DNA from: Marinobacter sp. LQ44
Lineage (GTDB): Bacteria; Pseudomonadota; Gammaproteobacteria; Pseudomonadales; Oleiphilaceae
Reading direction: 5' to 3'
Length of the DNA: 64,000 nucleotides
NCBI RefSeq assembly: GCF_001447155.2
Contig: NZ_CP014754.1
Location: 124,001 to 188,000, forward strand
This document shows positions 8,644 to 16,383 of this stretch, piece after piece (position 1 is the stretch's first letter; each line of letters opens with the position of its first letter). The notes under the pieces were generated by a model, which made no database searches, was not told where the DNA came from, and was given only the letters and a program-made list of their open reading frames with translations. Position numbers and translations under genes: made by a program.

Positions 8644-9564
8644 ATGACTGACACTGTGTTACCCGGCAGTGGGCACGACATTCCGGCCGGCTGCCGGGAG
8701 GCACACTGGCCGCTCGATAACCTGACCCTTGCCGGCCTGACCTGGCATACTGACCCCTCGCACGAAGTTCGCTCCCCCATACTTATGGTGCACGGCTGGC
8801 TTGATAACGCCATGACATTCGCCCGGTTGGCACCAGCGTTGGCCACCGATGCCAGTGTTCACGCAATCGACATGGCCGGTCATGGCCATTCGGGGCATCG
8901 ACCACCGGGCTATGGTTACTGGCTGATGGACTATGTGGCAGACCTCAGTGAATTGATTGACCATCATTTTCCGGAAAGCGATCGGTACCCCCTTGATCTG
9001 GTGGGCCATTCGCTGGGTGGTATCGTTTGTGCCCTGTATGCGGCGGCTTTCCCTGAGAGGGTGAGGCGGCTGGTGATGATTGACAGCCTGGGTGCCTTGA
9101 GCCGCCCCGCCAAGGAAACCATCCCTCAGTTGCGTCGGGCCTTACAGAAAAAGCGGAACGGATCGGCACCTCCGGCGGTCTATCCCGATGTGGCGACGGC
9201 GGCGAGGATCCGTGAGGGTGGGCTCAGCCCATTGAGCGCCGAGGCTGCAGCATTGCTGGTGCCCAGAAACATGCGGGCTGAAGGAGATGGCTTTGTCTGG
9301 CGCACCGATGCACGGCTAAGACACCCCACGCCATTAATGATGACCGAAGAGCAGGTTCATGCCTCACTGGCCGCCATCCGGACGCCAACCCTGTTCGTAA
9401 GAGCGTCTGAAGGGTTGTTGGCCAGCCGTGGCGGATTGGACAAGCGTGCAGAGCTGATACCCGATCTGACGACAGTGGACGTTCCCGGGGGGCACCATTG
9501 TCACCTGGATGGTGACACCACGCCGGTTGCACATGCTATAAAAAGGTTTCTATTTAATGAATAA
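8644..9564 (+). CDS. Alpha/beta hydrolase
   Basis: 306 residues. The fold is shown by MVHGWLDNAMTF (oxyanion region), the nucleophile elbow GHSLGG with Ser123, and the late GGHHCHLDG with the catalytic His at about 284-285. No signal peptide, so cytoplasmic. The family covers esterases, lipases and other hydrolases, and the substrate cannot be told. It starts 12 bases after pilZ and overlaps the next gene by eight bases, suggesting one transcript. Confidence 0.88.
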   Translation: MTDTVLPGSGHDIPAGCREAHWPLDNLTLAGLTWHTDPSHEVRSPILMVHGWLDNAMTFARLAPALATDASVHAIDMAGHGHSGHRPPGYGYWLMDYVADLSELIDHHFPESDRYPLDLVGHSLGGIVCALYAAAFPERVRRLVMIDSLGALSRPAKETIPQLRRALQKKRNGSAPPAVYPDVATAARIREGGLSPLSAEAAALLVPRNMRAEGDGFVWRTDARLRHPTPLMMTEEQVHASLAAIRTPTLFVRASEGLLASRGGLDKRAELIPDLTTVDVPGGHHCHLDGDTTPVAHAIKRFLFNE

Positions 9565-10468
9565 TCGTGCTGTTGTAATGAAACTCCGAAGCCTGTTGGC
9601 GGCTGCTTTGCTAGCTTGCGGTTCAGTGGCGTCAGCATCGGAGCTTGGCGAACCATTGGATGCGTTCGCCCAGTCGAGCCTTCAGTCGGCGCTGGACATT
9701 CAGTCGTCCGGGCACCTCGTGCTTATGAGCCCGGTTCGCGAAATACGCGGAGAGATCCGCTCGGATGTCATGGCCAGGCTGCCGGTGAACGGCAAGGGCC
9801 AGTTATTCGAAATCAACCGGGATGCGAGCCGTAGGGCCGCACAGGAACACTATCGGGGCGAGCTTCAGGCGCGAGGCGGCCAGATCCTTTTTGAATGTTC
9901 CGGAGTGGCCTGTGGTCGAAGCAACGTCTGGGCAAACCAGATTTTTGAGCAACCCAGGCTCCTCGGCCGGGATCAGGACCAGGACTACTTCGTCGGTGCC
10001 GTGGCAGATGTTGATGGCAACCGATGGTTGACCCTGGTGTACACCGTCACCCGTGGCAATCAGCGTGAATATGTTTGGGTTGAACACCTCCAGGTAGCTG
10101 CCGGGGCGGACATTCCCGGCTTTCAGGCGTCTGCTGCACGACTGCTGGGCCCCATTATTGTGCCCTGGCAGGGCGGTGTTACCCATCGGTTTGATCTGTC
10201 GACTACGGATCGCCGGCGGCTGGGAGAGTGGGCGGCAGAGGAGGGCGCCGAGGTGGTGCTTGCCGCGTTTTCTTCGCTGGAAAATGATGAAACCCTGAAT
10301 GATTCGATCGCAAGGGCGGAAAGGGCTGCGGGCGCCCTGGCCGACGTGCTGGCGAAATCCGGAGTTTCCCGGGAGCAGGTCCGCATCCTGACCATCGGGC
10401 CGGGGGTGCAGGTAGCGGACCCTAATCGCACGGGTGACCGCATCGAAATCCTGGTAATCAAGAGGTAA
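9557..10468 (+). CDS. DUF4892 family exported protein
   Basis: 303 residues. A signal peptide covers residues about 8-27 (KLRSLLAAALLACGSVASA), so the mature protein is periplasmic or in the outer membrane. The core matches my memory of DUF4892 proteins of Pseudomonas-like bacteria. The C-terminal 55 residues (ARAERAAGALADVLAKSGV ... GPGVQVADPNRTGDRIEIL) look like a reduced OmpA-type peptidoglycan-binding end. Two starts are possible: 9557, with AAGG about ten bases upstream, and 9578, which gives a cleaner signal peptide but has no ribosome binding site. I keep 9557. Confidence 0.8.
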   Translation: MNNRAVVMKLRSLLAAALLACGSVASASELGEPLDAFAQSSLQSALDIQSSGHLVLMSPVREIRGEIRSDVMARLPVNGKGQLFEINRDASRRAAQEHYRGELQARGGQILFECSGVACGRSNVWANQIFEQPRLLGRDQDQDYFVGAVADVDGNRWLTLVYTVTRGNQREYVWVEHLQVAAGADIPGFQASAARLLGPIIVPWQGGVTHRFDLSTTDRRRLGEWAAEEGAEVVLAAFSSLENDETLNDSIARAERAAGALADVLAKSGVSREQVRILTIGPGVQVADPNRTGDRIEILVIKR

Positions 10469-10472
10469 GGGA

Positions 10473-11699
10473 ATGTCCGGGGACAACAAGCCAGACAACC
10501 AACATGTCGGCAGTGAGCAAGTGCCTGCAGAGGATGGTGTCAGCAAAGTATTGGCAAGTTCTGACGTATCGCCGGCCGAAGCTCCGGCCAATGCTGCACG
10601 CAAGCCCTCGCAAACCGGAAACGGCAAAACGGTCGCCTTGACCCTGGGTAGTGGCGGTGCCCGGGGTTATGCCCACATTGGCGCCATTGAGGTACTGCAG
10701 GAACGGGGTTACAACATTATCGCGATCTCCGGCTGTTCCATGGGCGCCCTTATCGGCGGTATGTACGCGGCTGGCAAGATGAAGGAATACAAGGACTGGG
10801 TGACCGGGCTGGGCCAGTTCGATGTCCTGAAACTGCTGGACGTTACCTTCACCTCGGTCGGCGCTATTCGGGGAGAGAAGGTCTTCTCGGTGGTCCGTGA
10901 CATTCTGGGCGATACTCGGATCGAAGACTTGCCCATTGCGTTTACTGCGGTTGCCACCGATCTCCTTGCCCACAAGGAAATCTGGTTTCAGGAAGGGCCG
11001 CTGGATCGCGCCATCCGTGCATCCGTTGCCATCCCGAGTGTTGTGACGCCTCTGGTGCTGGACGGCAGGGTGTTGGTAGACGGTGCATTGCTGAATCCCC
11101 TGCCGATTATCCCGACGATCTCTGCCCACGCCGATTTGATCATGGCCGTCAACCTGAGTGGCGAGGATGAACAGCCAAGGCGAATTCCCGGTGCGGCATT
11201 TGCCGATGAAGACTCCGGCAGCGATATGGATGAATGGGTCGACGCCATCCGGGATAAAGCCTCCCGGTTGTTTGACTGGGATGCCATTAAATCCCTGACC
11301 TCCCGGAAACTCGATACCGGGGAATCTCCCGAAGAAAAGATCACCCGGGAGATGGCGAAAAAGCATAAAAAGAAGGATTTGAAAGCCCGGCATGAGGAGC
11401 CGGAGAAGGCCGCTCATCACCAGAAACGAGATGACCACGAGACCATTGACTGGGACAAGCTGGGCATTGGCAAATTTGATGTGATGAACCTGACCATCGA
11501 AACCATGCAGAGTGCCCTGGTTCAATACAAGATTGCCGGGTATCCGCCTGATCTCCTGGTTAATATCCCGAAGAATGCCAGCCGAAGTTACGATTATCAC
11601 AAGGCACCGGAACTGATTCAGCTGGGCCGGGAGCGTATGGCTGCCGCACTGGACCGGTTTGAGCAAAGCCGCAGCAGTTCCGGTCCGTTGGCCCTTTAA
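10473..11699 (+). CDS. Patatin-like phospholipase
   Basis: 408 residues. The patatin core begins after a disordered N-terminus of about 50 residues. It has LTLGSGGARGYAHIGAIEVL (oxyanion loop), GCSMGAL with the nucleophile Ser89, and VDGALLNPLP with the catalytic Asp203: a Ser-Asp dyad like bacterial RssA/PlpD-type lipid hydrolases. No signal peptide or POTRA/beta-barrel part, so it is probably cytoplasmic. A charged, lysine-rich linker (residues about 290-330, with REMAKKHKKKDLKARHEE) splits the core from a C-terminal helical segment, making the protein longer than RssA (about 300). A good ribosome binding site (GAGGTAAGGG) lies four bases after the DUF4892 stop. Confidence 0.88.
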   Translation: MSGDNKPDNQHVGSEQVPAEDGVSKVLASSDVSPAEAPANAARKPSQTGNGKTVALTLGSGGARGYAHIGAIEVLQERGYNIIAISGCSMGALIGGMYAAGKMKEYKDWVTGLGQFDVLKLLDVTFTSVGAIRGEKVFSVVRDILGDTRIEDLPIAFTAVATDLLAHKEIWFQEGPLDRAIRASVAIPSVVTPLVLDGRVLVDGALLNPLPIIPTISAHADLIMAVNLSGEDEQPRRIPGAAFADEDSGSDMDEWVDAIRDKASRLFDWDAIKSLTSRKLDTGESPEEKITREMAKKHKKKDLKARHEEPEKAAHHQKRDDHETIDWDKLGIGKFDVMNLTIETMQSALVQYKIAGYPPDLLVNIPKNASRSYDYHKAPELIQLGRERMAAALDRFEQSRSSSGPLAL

Positions 11700-11735
11700 T
11701 CTGTATGCGGGCTGCAGGCCTGTGCTTAATAGGCG

Positions 11736-11741
11736 TATAAT
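11736..11741 (+). promoter_or_regulatory. Perfect -10 hexamer upstream of prmB
   Basis: TATAAT at 11736-11741, 37 bases before the GTG of prmB. The matching -35 (CTGCAG at 18-base spacing) is poor, so this is a moderate sigma-70 candidate only. It marks the likely start of the prmB-aroC transcript after the patatin gene. Confidence 0.4.
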
Positions 11742-11777
11742 GCCGCGCTACATTAGCCTGACCAGGAAGACGTTTTT

Positions 11778-12683
11778 GTGACCAGTCCAGTTGACGATCT
11801 ACACACCATCCGGGACTTTCTGCGCTATGCCGCGTCACGGTTTGCGGCATCGCCGTTGTATTTCGGGCATGGTACCGACAACGTGTGGGATGAAGCCGTG
11901 CAGCTGGTGTTACGCAGTGTCCACCTGCCATTGGAGAACAACAATGTGTTTCTGGATGCGCGCCTGGTGCGCACAGAGCGCGAACTGATTGTTGAGCGCA
12001 TTGAGCGCCGCATTAATGAACGCGTACCAATCGCCTATCTTCTGGGCGAAGGCTGGTTTATGGGTATGCCGTTCAATATTGATGAGCGGGTGCTGGTTCC
12101 CCGGTCGCCGATTGGCGAGCTGCTGGAGAATGGCCTGCAGCCCTGGTTGGGCAGCCAGCCCGTTCAGCGGATACTGGATTTGTGCACGGGTAGCGGTTGT
12201 ATCGGTATCGGCGCGGCCACTGTCTTTGATGAAGCCGAGGTTGATCTGTCTGATATTTCCGAGGCCGCCCTCGAAGTGGCGGACTCAAATATCGAGTTGC
12301 ACGGCCTGGAAGGTCGGGTTCAGACCATCCGTTCGGACGTGTTTGAGAGCATCGAAGGCCGTTACGACGTGATACTCAGCAATCCGCCCTACGTGGATGC
12401 TGAAGACATGGCGGACATGCCGGAAGAGTACCGTCACGAACCGGAGTTGGGTCTGGCTGCAGGCGACGATGGTCTTGATATTGCCCACCGTATTATCGCC
12501 GGGGCGGCAAAGCATCTTACCGAGAACGGTCTGTTAATCGTGGAAGTGGGTAACTCCTGGGGCGCCATGGACGACGCCTATCCGGACCTGCCGCTTACCT
12601 GGCTGGAATTTGATAGCGGCGGCGATGGCGTGTTCCTGGTAACGGCTGCCGACCTGCGCGAGTGGCAGGCCAGAAACAGTTAA
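11778..12683 (+). CDS. prmB: Ribosomal protein L3 N5-glutamine methyltransferase
   Basis: 301 residues. It methylates a glutamine of ribosomal protein L3 using S-adenosylmethionine. The SAM-binding loop is [13 protein letters not shown] and the glutamine-binding signature is [11 protein letters not shown] with Asn202. The start is GTG at 11778 with AGGAAG eight bases upstream. prmB next to aroC is the order known in Pseudomonas and other gammaproteobacteria, which separates it from its paralogue prmC (usually beside prfA). Confidence 0.95.
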   Translation: MTSPVDDLHTIRDFLRYAASRFAASPLYFGHGTDNVWDEAVQLVLRSVHLPLENNNVFLDARLVRTERELIVERIERRINERVPIAYLLGEGWFMGMPFNIDERVLVPRSPIGELLENGLQPWLGSQPVQRILDLCTGSGCIGIGAATVFDEAEVDLSDISEAALEVADSNIELHGLEGRVQTIRSDVFESIEGRYDVILSNPPYVDAEDMADMPEEYRHEPELGLAAGDDGLDIAHRIIAGAAKHLTENGLLIVEVGNSWGAMDDAYPDLPLTWLEFDSGGDGVFLVTAADLREWQARNS

Positions 12684-12690
12684 AAAATAT

Positions 12691-12709
12691 TTTATAAAAC
12701 CTTTATAAA
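12691..12709. promoter_or_regulatory. Tandem self-palindromic TTTATAAA boxes before aroC
   Basis: Two copies of the self-complementary octamer TTTATAAA (12691-12698, 12702-12709) lie eleven bases apart, about one helical turn, in the 36-base gap between prmB and aroC. The spacing suggests two protein-binding sites on the same DNA face, or simply an AT-rich promoter -10 region. No ribosome binding site is visible between them and the aroC ATG. Confidence 0.35.
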
Positions 12710-12719
12710 GTGCTGAATT

Positions 12720-13814
12720 ATGTCGGGAAATACGTTTGGTAAACTGTTCGCCGTAACCACATTCGGTGAGAGCCACGGGGCCGCTCTGGGGTGCATTATC
12801 GATGGCTGCCCTCCGGGCCTGGAGCTGTCAGAAGCCGATATGCAGAAGGATCTGGACCGCCGTAAGCCCGGTACTTCCCGCCATACCACGCAGCGGCGAG
12901 AGGCGGATGAAGTGCGCATTCTCTCCGGCGTGTTCGAGGGCAAAACCACCGGAACGCCGATCGGCCTGATCATCGAGAACACCGACCAGCGCTCCAAGGA
13001 TTACTCCAAGATTTCCGAGCAGTTCCGGCCGGCGCACGCTGACTACACCTACAGGCACAAGTATGGTGTCCGGGATTATCGGGGTGGTGGCCGGTCATCG
13101 GCCCGTGAAACGGCCATGCGCGTTGCTGCCGGCGCGGTTGCCCGCAAGTTTCTTGAGCAGCGTCTGGGTATTCGCATTCGCGGTTATCTCTCTCAGCTAG
13201 GGCCGATCAAAGCGGAAAAACACGATTGGGATCAGGTGCATCAGAACCCGTTCTTCTGTCCGGACGCCGATAAGGTGCCGGAAATGGAAGCCTACATGGA
13301 CGCCCTGCGCAAAGAAGGGGATTCCATCGGTGCCCGCATCAACGTGGTCGCTGACGGTGTGCCGCCGGGACTGGGTGAGCCGATCTTTGATCGGTTGGAT
13401 GCAGACTTGGCCCACGCACTGATGAGCATCAACGCGGTAAAGGGTGTGGAAATCGGCGCCGGGTTTGGCTGCATTGATCAGAAAGGCACTGAACACCGGG
13501 ATGAAATGACGCCGGAAGGTTTCTTGTCCAATCATGCGGGCGGTGTGCTTGGCGGGATTTCCTCCGGCCAGCCGATTGTTGCCAGTATTGCGCTGAAGCC
13601 CACATCCAGCCTGCGTTTGCCGGGCCGGAGCATTGACGTCCATGGCAACCCGGTTGAAGTGATTACCACCGGTCGCCACGATCCCTGTGTTGGCATTCGC
13701 GCCACGCCTATCGCCGAGGCCATGATGGCCATCGTGCTGATGGACCATTATCTGCGCCACCGGGGGCAGAATGGCGACGTGGAAGTGAGCACCCCGGTCA
13801 TCGGCCAGCTTTGA
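12720..13814 (+). CDS. aroC: Chorismate synthase
   Basis: 364 residues, normal length. It eliminates phosphate from EPSP to give chorismate, using reduced FMN. Signatures: [18 protein letters not shown] at the N-terminus, [20 protein letters not shown] and GILGG-like [11 protein letters not shown] near residue 280, then RHDPCVGIR. The ATG at 12720 has no recognisable Shine-Dalgarno sequence. The stop TGA (12812 frame; 13812-13814) is in the same frame as the following transporter, separated by six codons. Confidence 0.97.
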   Translation: MSGNTFGKLFAVTTFGESHGAALGCIIDGCPPGLELSEADMQKDLDRRKPGTSRHTTQRREADEVRILSGVFEGKTTGTPIGLIIENTDQRSKDYSKISEQFRPAHADYTYRHKYGVRDYRGGGRSSARETAMRVAAGAVARKFLEQRLGIRIRGYLSQLGPIKAEKHDWDQVHQNPFFCPDADKVPEMEAYMDALRKEGDSIGARINVVADGVPPGLGEPIFDRLDADLAHALMSINAVKGVEIGAGFGCIDQKGTEHRDEMTPEGFLSNHAGGVLGGISSGQPIVASIALKPTSSLRLPGRSIDVHGNPVEVITTGRHDPCVGIRATPIAEAMMAIVLMDHYLRHRGQNGDVEVSTPVIGQL

Positions 13815-13832
13815 TCAGAGGGAGGCGACACC

Positions 13833-14990
13833 ATCTACTGGCGGCTGTCTAACCTCTACTTCTGGTTCTTCGCCCTCCTTGGAGGGCTTTTGCCTTATTG
13901 GTCCCTCTACCTGGAAGGGCAGGGGTTTTCCTACCTGCAAATCGCCACTTTGATGGCGACCATTCAGCTCACCAAAATTGTCGCGCCAAGTGTCTGGGGC
14001 TGGCTGGGGGATCGTTCTGGCCAGCGGGTGCGATTGGTCCGTTTTGGCGCCATTACCGGGTCGCTGTTCTTTGCCGGCGTGTTCATGGAACCCGGGTTCT
14101 ATGGCCTGCTTCTGGTGATGCTGGCTTTTACCTTCTTCTGGAATGCGATCCTGCCGCTTTACGAAGTGATTACCCTACGGGCACTTGGCACGAGGAAAGA
14201 CAAGTACGGCAAGGTTCGGCTCTGGGGCTCGGTGGGTTTTATCGGTGCCGTGGCTGTCGTGGGTGCCATTCTGGAGTGGGTTCCGGTCAGTTATCTACCC
14301 TGGCTGCTGTTGCCCGTTTTTGCGGGCATCGCGGTATCGGCGTTTCTGGTGCCTGCAGAGCGGGGCGAGCGTAAACCGCCGGCTCCCAAAGGCAGCCTGA
14401 AAGCCATCGTCACCCATCCTGCTGTGATTGCCTTCTTCCTGATGAATTTCCTGCTGCAGGTATCTCACGGTGCCTACTACACCTTCTTCAGTATTCATCT
14501 GGAACAACATGGCTACGGCAAACTGTCGATTGGCTTGCTCTGGTCGCTGGGTGTGCTGGCGGAAATCGGACTGTTTCTGGTGATGCACCGGTTGTCGCAT
14601 CGGTTCAGTGTGCGCCAGATTGTCATCGGGGCTCTGTTCCTGACCATGATTCGCTGGATACTCATTGCCGAACTGACCATGGTCGTGCCCATTCTCATCT
14701 TCGCCCAGCTGCTTCACGCAGCGTCCTATGGTGCGTTGCATGCGATTTCTGTGCAATACATTCAGGGGTTCTTTGGCAAGCATCACCATGGCCAGGGGCA
14801 GGCCTTGTACAGCGGTCTGACCTTTGGTGCCGGCGGCGCCCTCGGCGCCTGGATGTCCGGTTTTCTGGTGGAAGGAATCAGTACCTCCGCGGCATTCTGG
14901 GGCGGTGCGTTCGCCATGGCCATCGCCATTGTCGTGACCTGGCGCGGTTTACAGCCAATGCCCATGCCTGACGACCACTCTGGTCATTGA
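13833..14990 (+). CDS. MFS transporter (HcaT/PPP-like), apparent ATC start
   Basis: About 385 residues with some twelve hydrophobic segments; the opening YWRLSNLYFWFFALLGGLLP and WGWLGDRSGQRVRLVR (loop 2-3 motif) fit the MFS_1-like group that includes HcaT. The substrate is unknown. No ATG, GTG or TTG exists in frame between the aroC stop (13812-13814) and TTG at 13890, which would cut away the first membrane segment. A perfect GGAGG at 13821-13825 stands seven bases before ATC at 13833, where the conserved N-terminus begins. I therefore place the start there, as a rare initiation codon, a recent mutation of ATG, or a sequence error. It abuts the convergent lysR gene with no gap. Confidence 0.75.
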   Translation: MYWRLSNLYFWFFALLGGLLPYWSLYLEGQGFSYLQIATLMATIQLTKIVAPSVWGWLGDRSGQRVRLVRFGAITGSLFFAGVFMEPGFYGLLLVMLAFTFFWNAILPLYEVITLRALGTRKDKYGKVRLWGSVGFIGAVAVVGAILEWVPVSYLPWLLLPVFAGIAVSAFLVPAERGERKPPAPKGSLKAIVTHPAVIAFFLMNFLLQVSHGAYYTFFSIHLEQHGYGKLSIGLLWSLGVLAEIGLFLVMHRLSHRFSVRQIVIGALFLTMIRWILIAELTMVVPILIFAQLLHAASYGALHAISVQYIQGFFGKHHHGQGQALYSGLTFGAGGALGAWMSGFLVEGISTSAAFWGGAFAMAIAIVVTWRGLQPMPMPDDHSGH

Positions 14991-15866
14991 TTAGCAGTCG
15001 ATCTCTTCAGCCTCAACAATCTCAAGCAGTGCCCGGGCACCATTACTCAGTTGCCGGCCACTCAGGGCCACCGCGCCAAGTACCCGGGAAACCGGGTGTC
15101 CAACGTCAAGTACCCGAAGACTGTTGTCCAGCATGCTCACCGGCAGCACACTCCAGCCCAGGCCGACACTGGTCATCATTTTGATGGTTTCCAGGTAGTT
15201 CGTGGGCATCAAGGGTTTCAGTGGCTGGTTCGCTTCCAGAAACAATCGGCTGACCACCCGGTAGGTCGCAGTACTGGTGTCCGGCAACAGGGCCGGGTGT
15301 TGGGCAAGGTCTTCAAGCCGTGGGTGTTTCAGTTGTGCCAGCGGATGCTCGGCGCCAATGACAAAGGCCATCGGATCTGGCCATTGCACCAGAATGCGGA
15401 ACTCCGGGTTCATGCTGTCGCTGAGGGTAACGAACGCGATCTCGGCGTTACGCTTGTTCATCTGGTGGTAGGCGGCGTCGGATTCCATGAACTGAAGGTC
15501 CAGCGTTACCTGTGGGTATTCGCGGCGATAGCGCCTTAGCCAGTTTGGCAGGTGGTGCAGGCCGATGTGGTGGCTGGCGATAAGCTGAAGTTCGCCTTCT
15601 ATGGTGTCGGCGTTCGGGCTGAGGGCGAGGCGGGCGTTGTGTATTTCGTCGAGGATCTTGCGGGCGTGGGGCAGGAGTCTGGCGCCGGCCTCGGTGACGC
15701 GGATTTCGCGGTTGCTTCGGTCGATGAGTTTGGTGCCAAGCTGGGTTTCGAGGGCGGCGAGGCGTTTGCTGATGGCCGGTTGTGTCAGGTGCAGGGTTTC
15801 GGCGGCTTCTGAGAAGGAGCCCTGGTCGACTATGGTCAGGAAGGCTTTCAGGGAGTTTGCGTCCAT
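14991..15866 (-). CDS. LysR-type transcriptional regulator
   Basis: 291 residues. The N-terminal winged helix-turn-helix is plain (DANSLKAFLTIVDQGSFSEA, then LHLTQPAISKRLAALE), followed by the effector-binding domain. The start at 15866 (complement of CAT at 15864-15866) fits the family; the longer in-frame reading to 15941 runs through a repeat element and is rejected. It is divergent from leuC, the arrangement found in Pseudomonas, so it may control leuCDB and itself, perhaps with a leucine-pathway intermediate as co-inducer. That is inference. Confidence 0.92.
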   Translation of the reverse strand: MDANSLKAFLTIVDQGSFSEAAETLHLTQPAISKRLAALETQLGTKLIDRSNREIRVTEAGARLLPHARKILDEIHNARLALSPNADTIEGELQLIASHHIGLHHLPNWLRRYRREYPQVTLDLQFMESDAAYHQMNKRNAEIAFVTLSDSMNPEFRILVQWPDPMAFVIGAEHPLAQLKHPRLEDLAQHPALLPDTSTATYRVVSRLFLEANQPLKPLMPTNYLETIKMMTSVGLGWSVLPVSMLDNSLRVLDVGHPVSRVLGAVALSGRQLSNGARALLEIVEAEEIDC

Positions 15867-15917
15867 TTTTGTTGTCCCGCCTCTGGTTGGGATAGGCCTT
15901 TGGTTTTGTGGCAGGTC

Positions 15918-16025
15918 CCGGCTTGCGGGGCACCTTTCCAAAAAACGCTACGAGCACATCCCTGTGCGCTTCGCTCCGGCCATCCATGGCCTACGAGATT
16001 TTTGGAAAGGTGCCCCGCAAGCCGG
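15918..16025. repeat. Palindromic repeat element, copy 1
   Basis: A perfect 27-base inverted repeat (arms 15918-15944 and 15999-16025; arm core GGGGCACCTTTCCAAA) encloses a 54-base centre. The centre has its own dyads (CATCCATGG, and CGCTACGAGCACATCC mirrored by the second copy). The reverse complement of this centre resembles the centre of copy 2, though the arms of the two copies differ. Likely a genus-specific palindromic repeat family. Confidence 0.85.
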
Positions 16026-16090
16026 AACTCCAGCTTTGGGTTACAGCCGATCGATTCATTGGTTCTAAAGAAGCCCCGATTATTGTCCGG

Positions 16091-16207
16091 GGCGCGACTG
16101 GGCGGGAAGGCTTTTCAAAACCGTTGAGGGCCATGGACGGCCCGAAACGAGCCCACATGGACGTGCTTGTAGGCGTGTTTTGAAAAGCCTTCCCGCCCAG
16201 TTGCGCC
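16091..16207. repeat. Palindromic repeat element, copy 2
   Basis: Arms of 31 bases (16091-16121 and 16177-16207; arm core CTGGGCGGGAAGGCTTTTCA) pair fully except for one G-T wobble. The centre (about 16122-16176, containing GGGCCATGGACGGCC and CACATGGACGTGCTTGTAGG) is related to the reverse complement of the copy 1 centre. As RNA it would fold into a very stable hairpin. Confidence 0.85.
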
Positions 16208-16268
16208 TGACACCAAACTTGGGGAATTCGTTCGAGCCAAGAACCGTCCATGCGTAATCTTAATAGTA

Positions 16269-16285
16269 TGCCTTTCGGGAATGCA
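16269..16285. promoter_or_regulatory. Candidate LysR operator upstream of leuC
   Basis: TGCCTTTCGGGAATGCA is an interrupted dyad with 13 of 17 positions symmetric (TGC-n-TT-n-C-n-G-n-AA-n-GCA). It lies about 19 bases before the candidate -35 of leuC, where LysR activators usually bind. The link to the divergent lysR gene is inference. Confidence 0.35.
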
Positions 16286-16303
16286 AAGAATGAAAAACAT
16301 GAA

Positions 16304-16333
16304 TTGAGGTTATTCGGGCGCAAAGAGTAAGAT
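16304..16333 (+). promoter_or_regulatory. Candidate sigma-70 promoter for leuCDB
   Basis: TTGAGG (16304-16309) and TAAGAT (16328-16333) with an 18-base spacer, 50 bases before the leuC start. Each box has four or five of six consensus bases. Confidence 0.4.
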
Positions 16334-16383
16334 AGGCGAACTGAGAGCATAAACAGAAACCCCCAGAGAGTGAGAGAGCAACC

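Larger units (their letters stand above)
15867..16383. other. 517-base non-coding region between lysR and leuC
   Basis: The longest gap in the window. It holds two large inverted repeats (15918-16025 and 16091-16207), a 17-base LysR-like dyad (16269-16285) and a candidate leuC promoter (16304-16333). The short reading frames that cross it translate the repeats and are not genes. Confidence 0.8.

Noticed and set aside
10458..11666. 402-codon open frame on the minus strand
   Set aside because: It mirrors the patatin gene, whose catalytic motifs are clear; the antisense product has no recognisable fold or ribosome binding site.
13890..14990. TTG at 13890 as the start of the MFS transporter
   Set aside because: It lies inside the first membrane helix and has no suitable ribosome binding site, while GGAGG at 13821 points to 13833.
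15900..16350. Several 75-155-codon open frames between lysR and leuC
   Set aside because: They translate the palindromic repeats on both strands; the similar peptides they share come from the repeat, not from a protein family.
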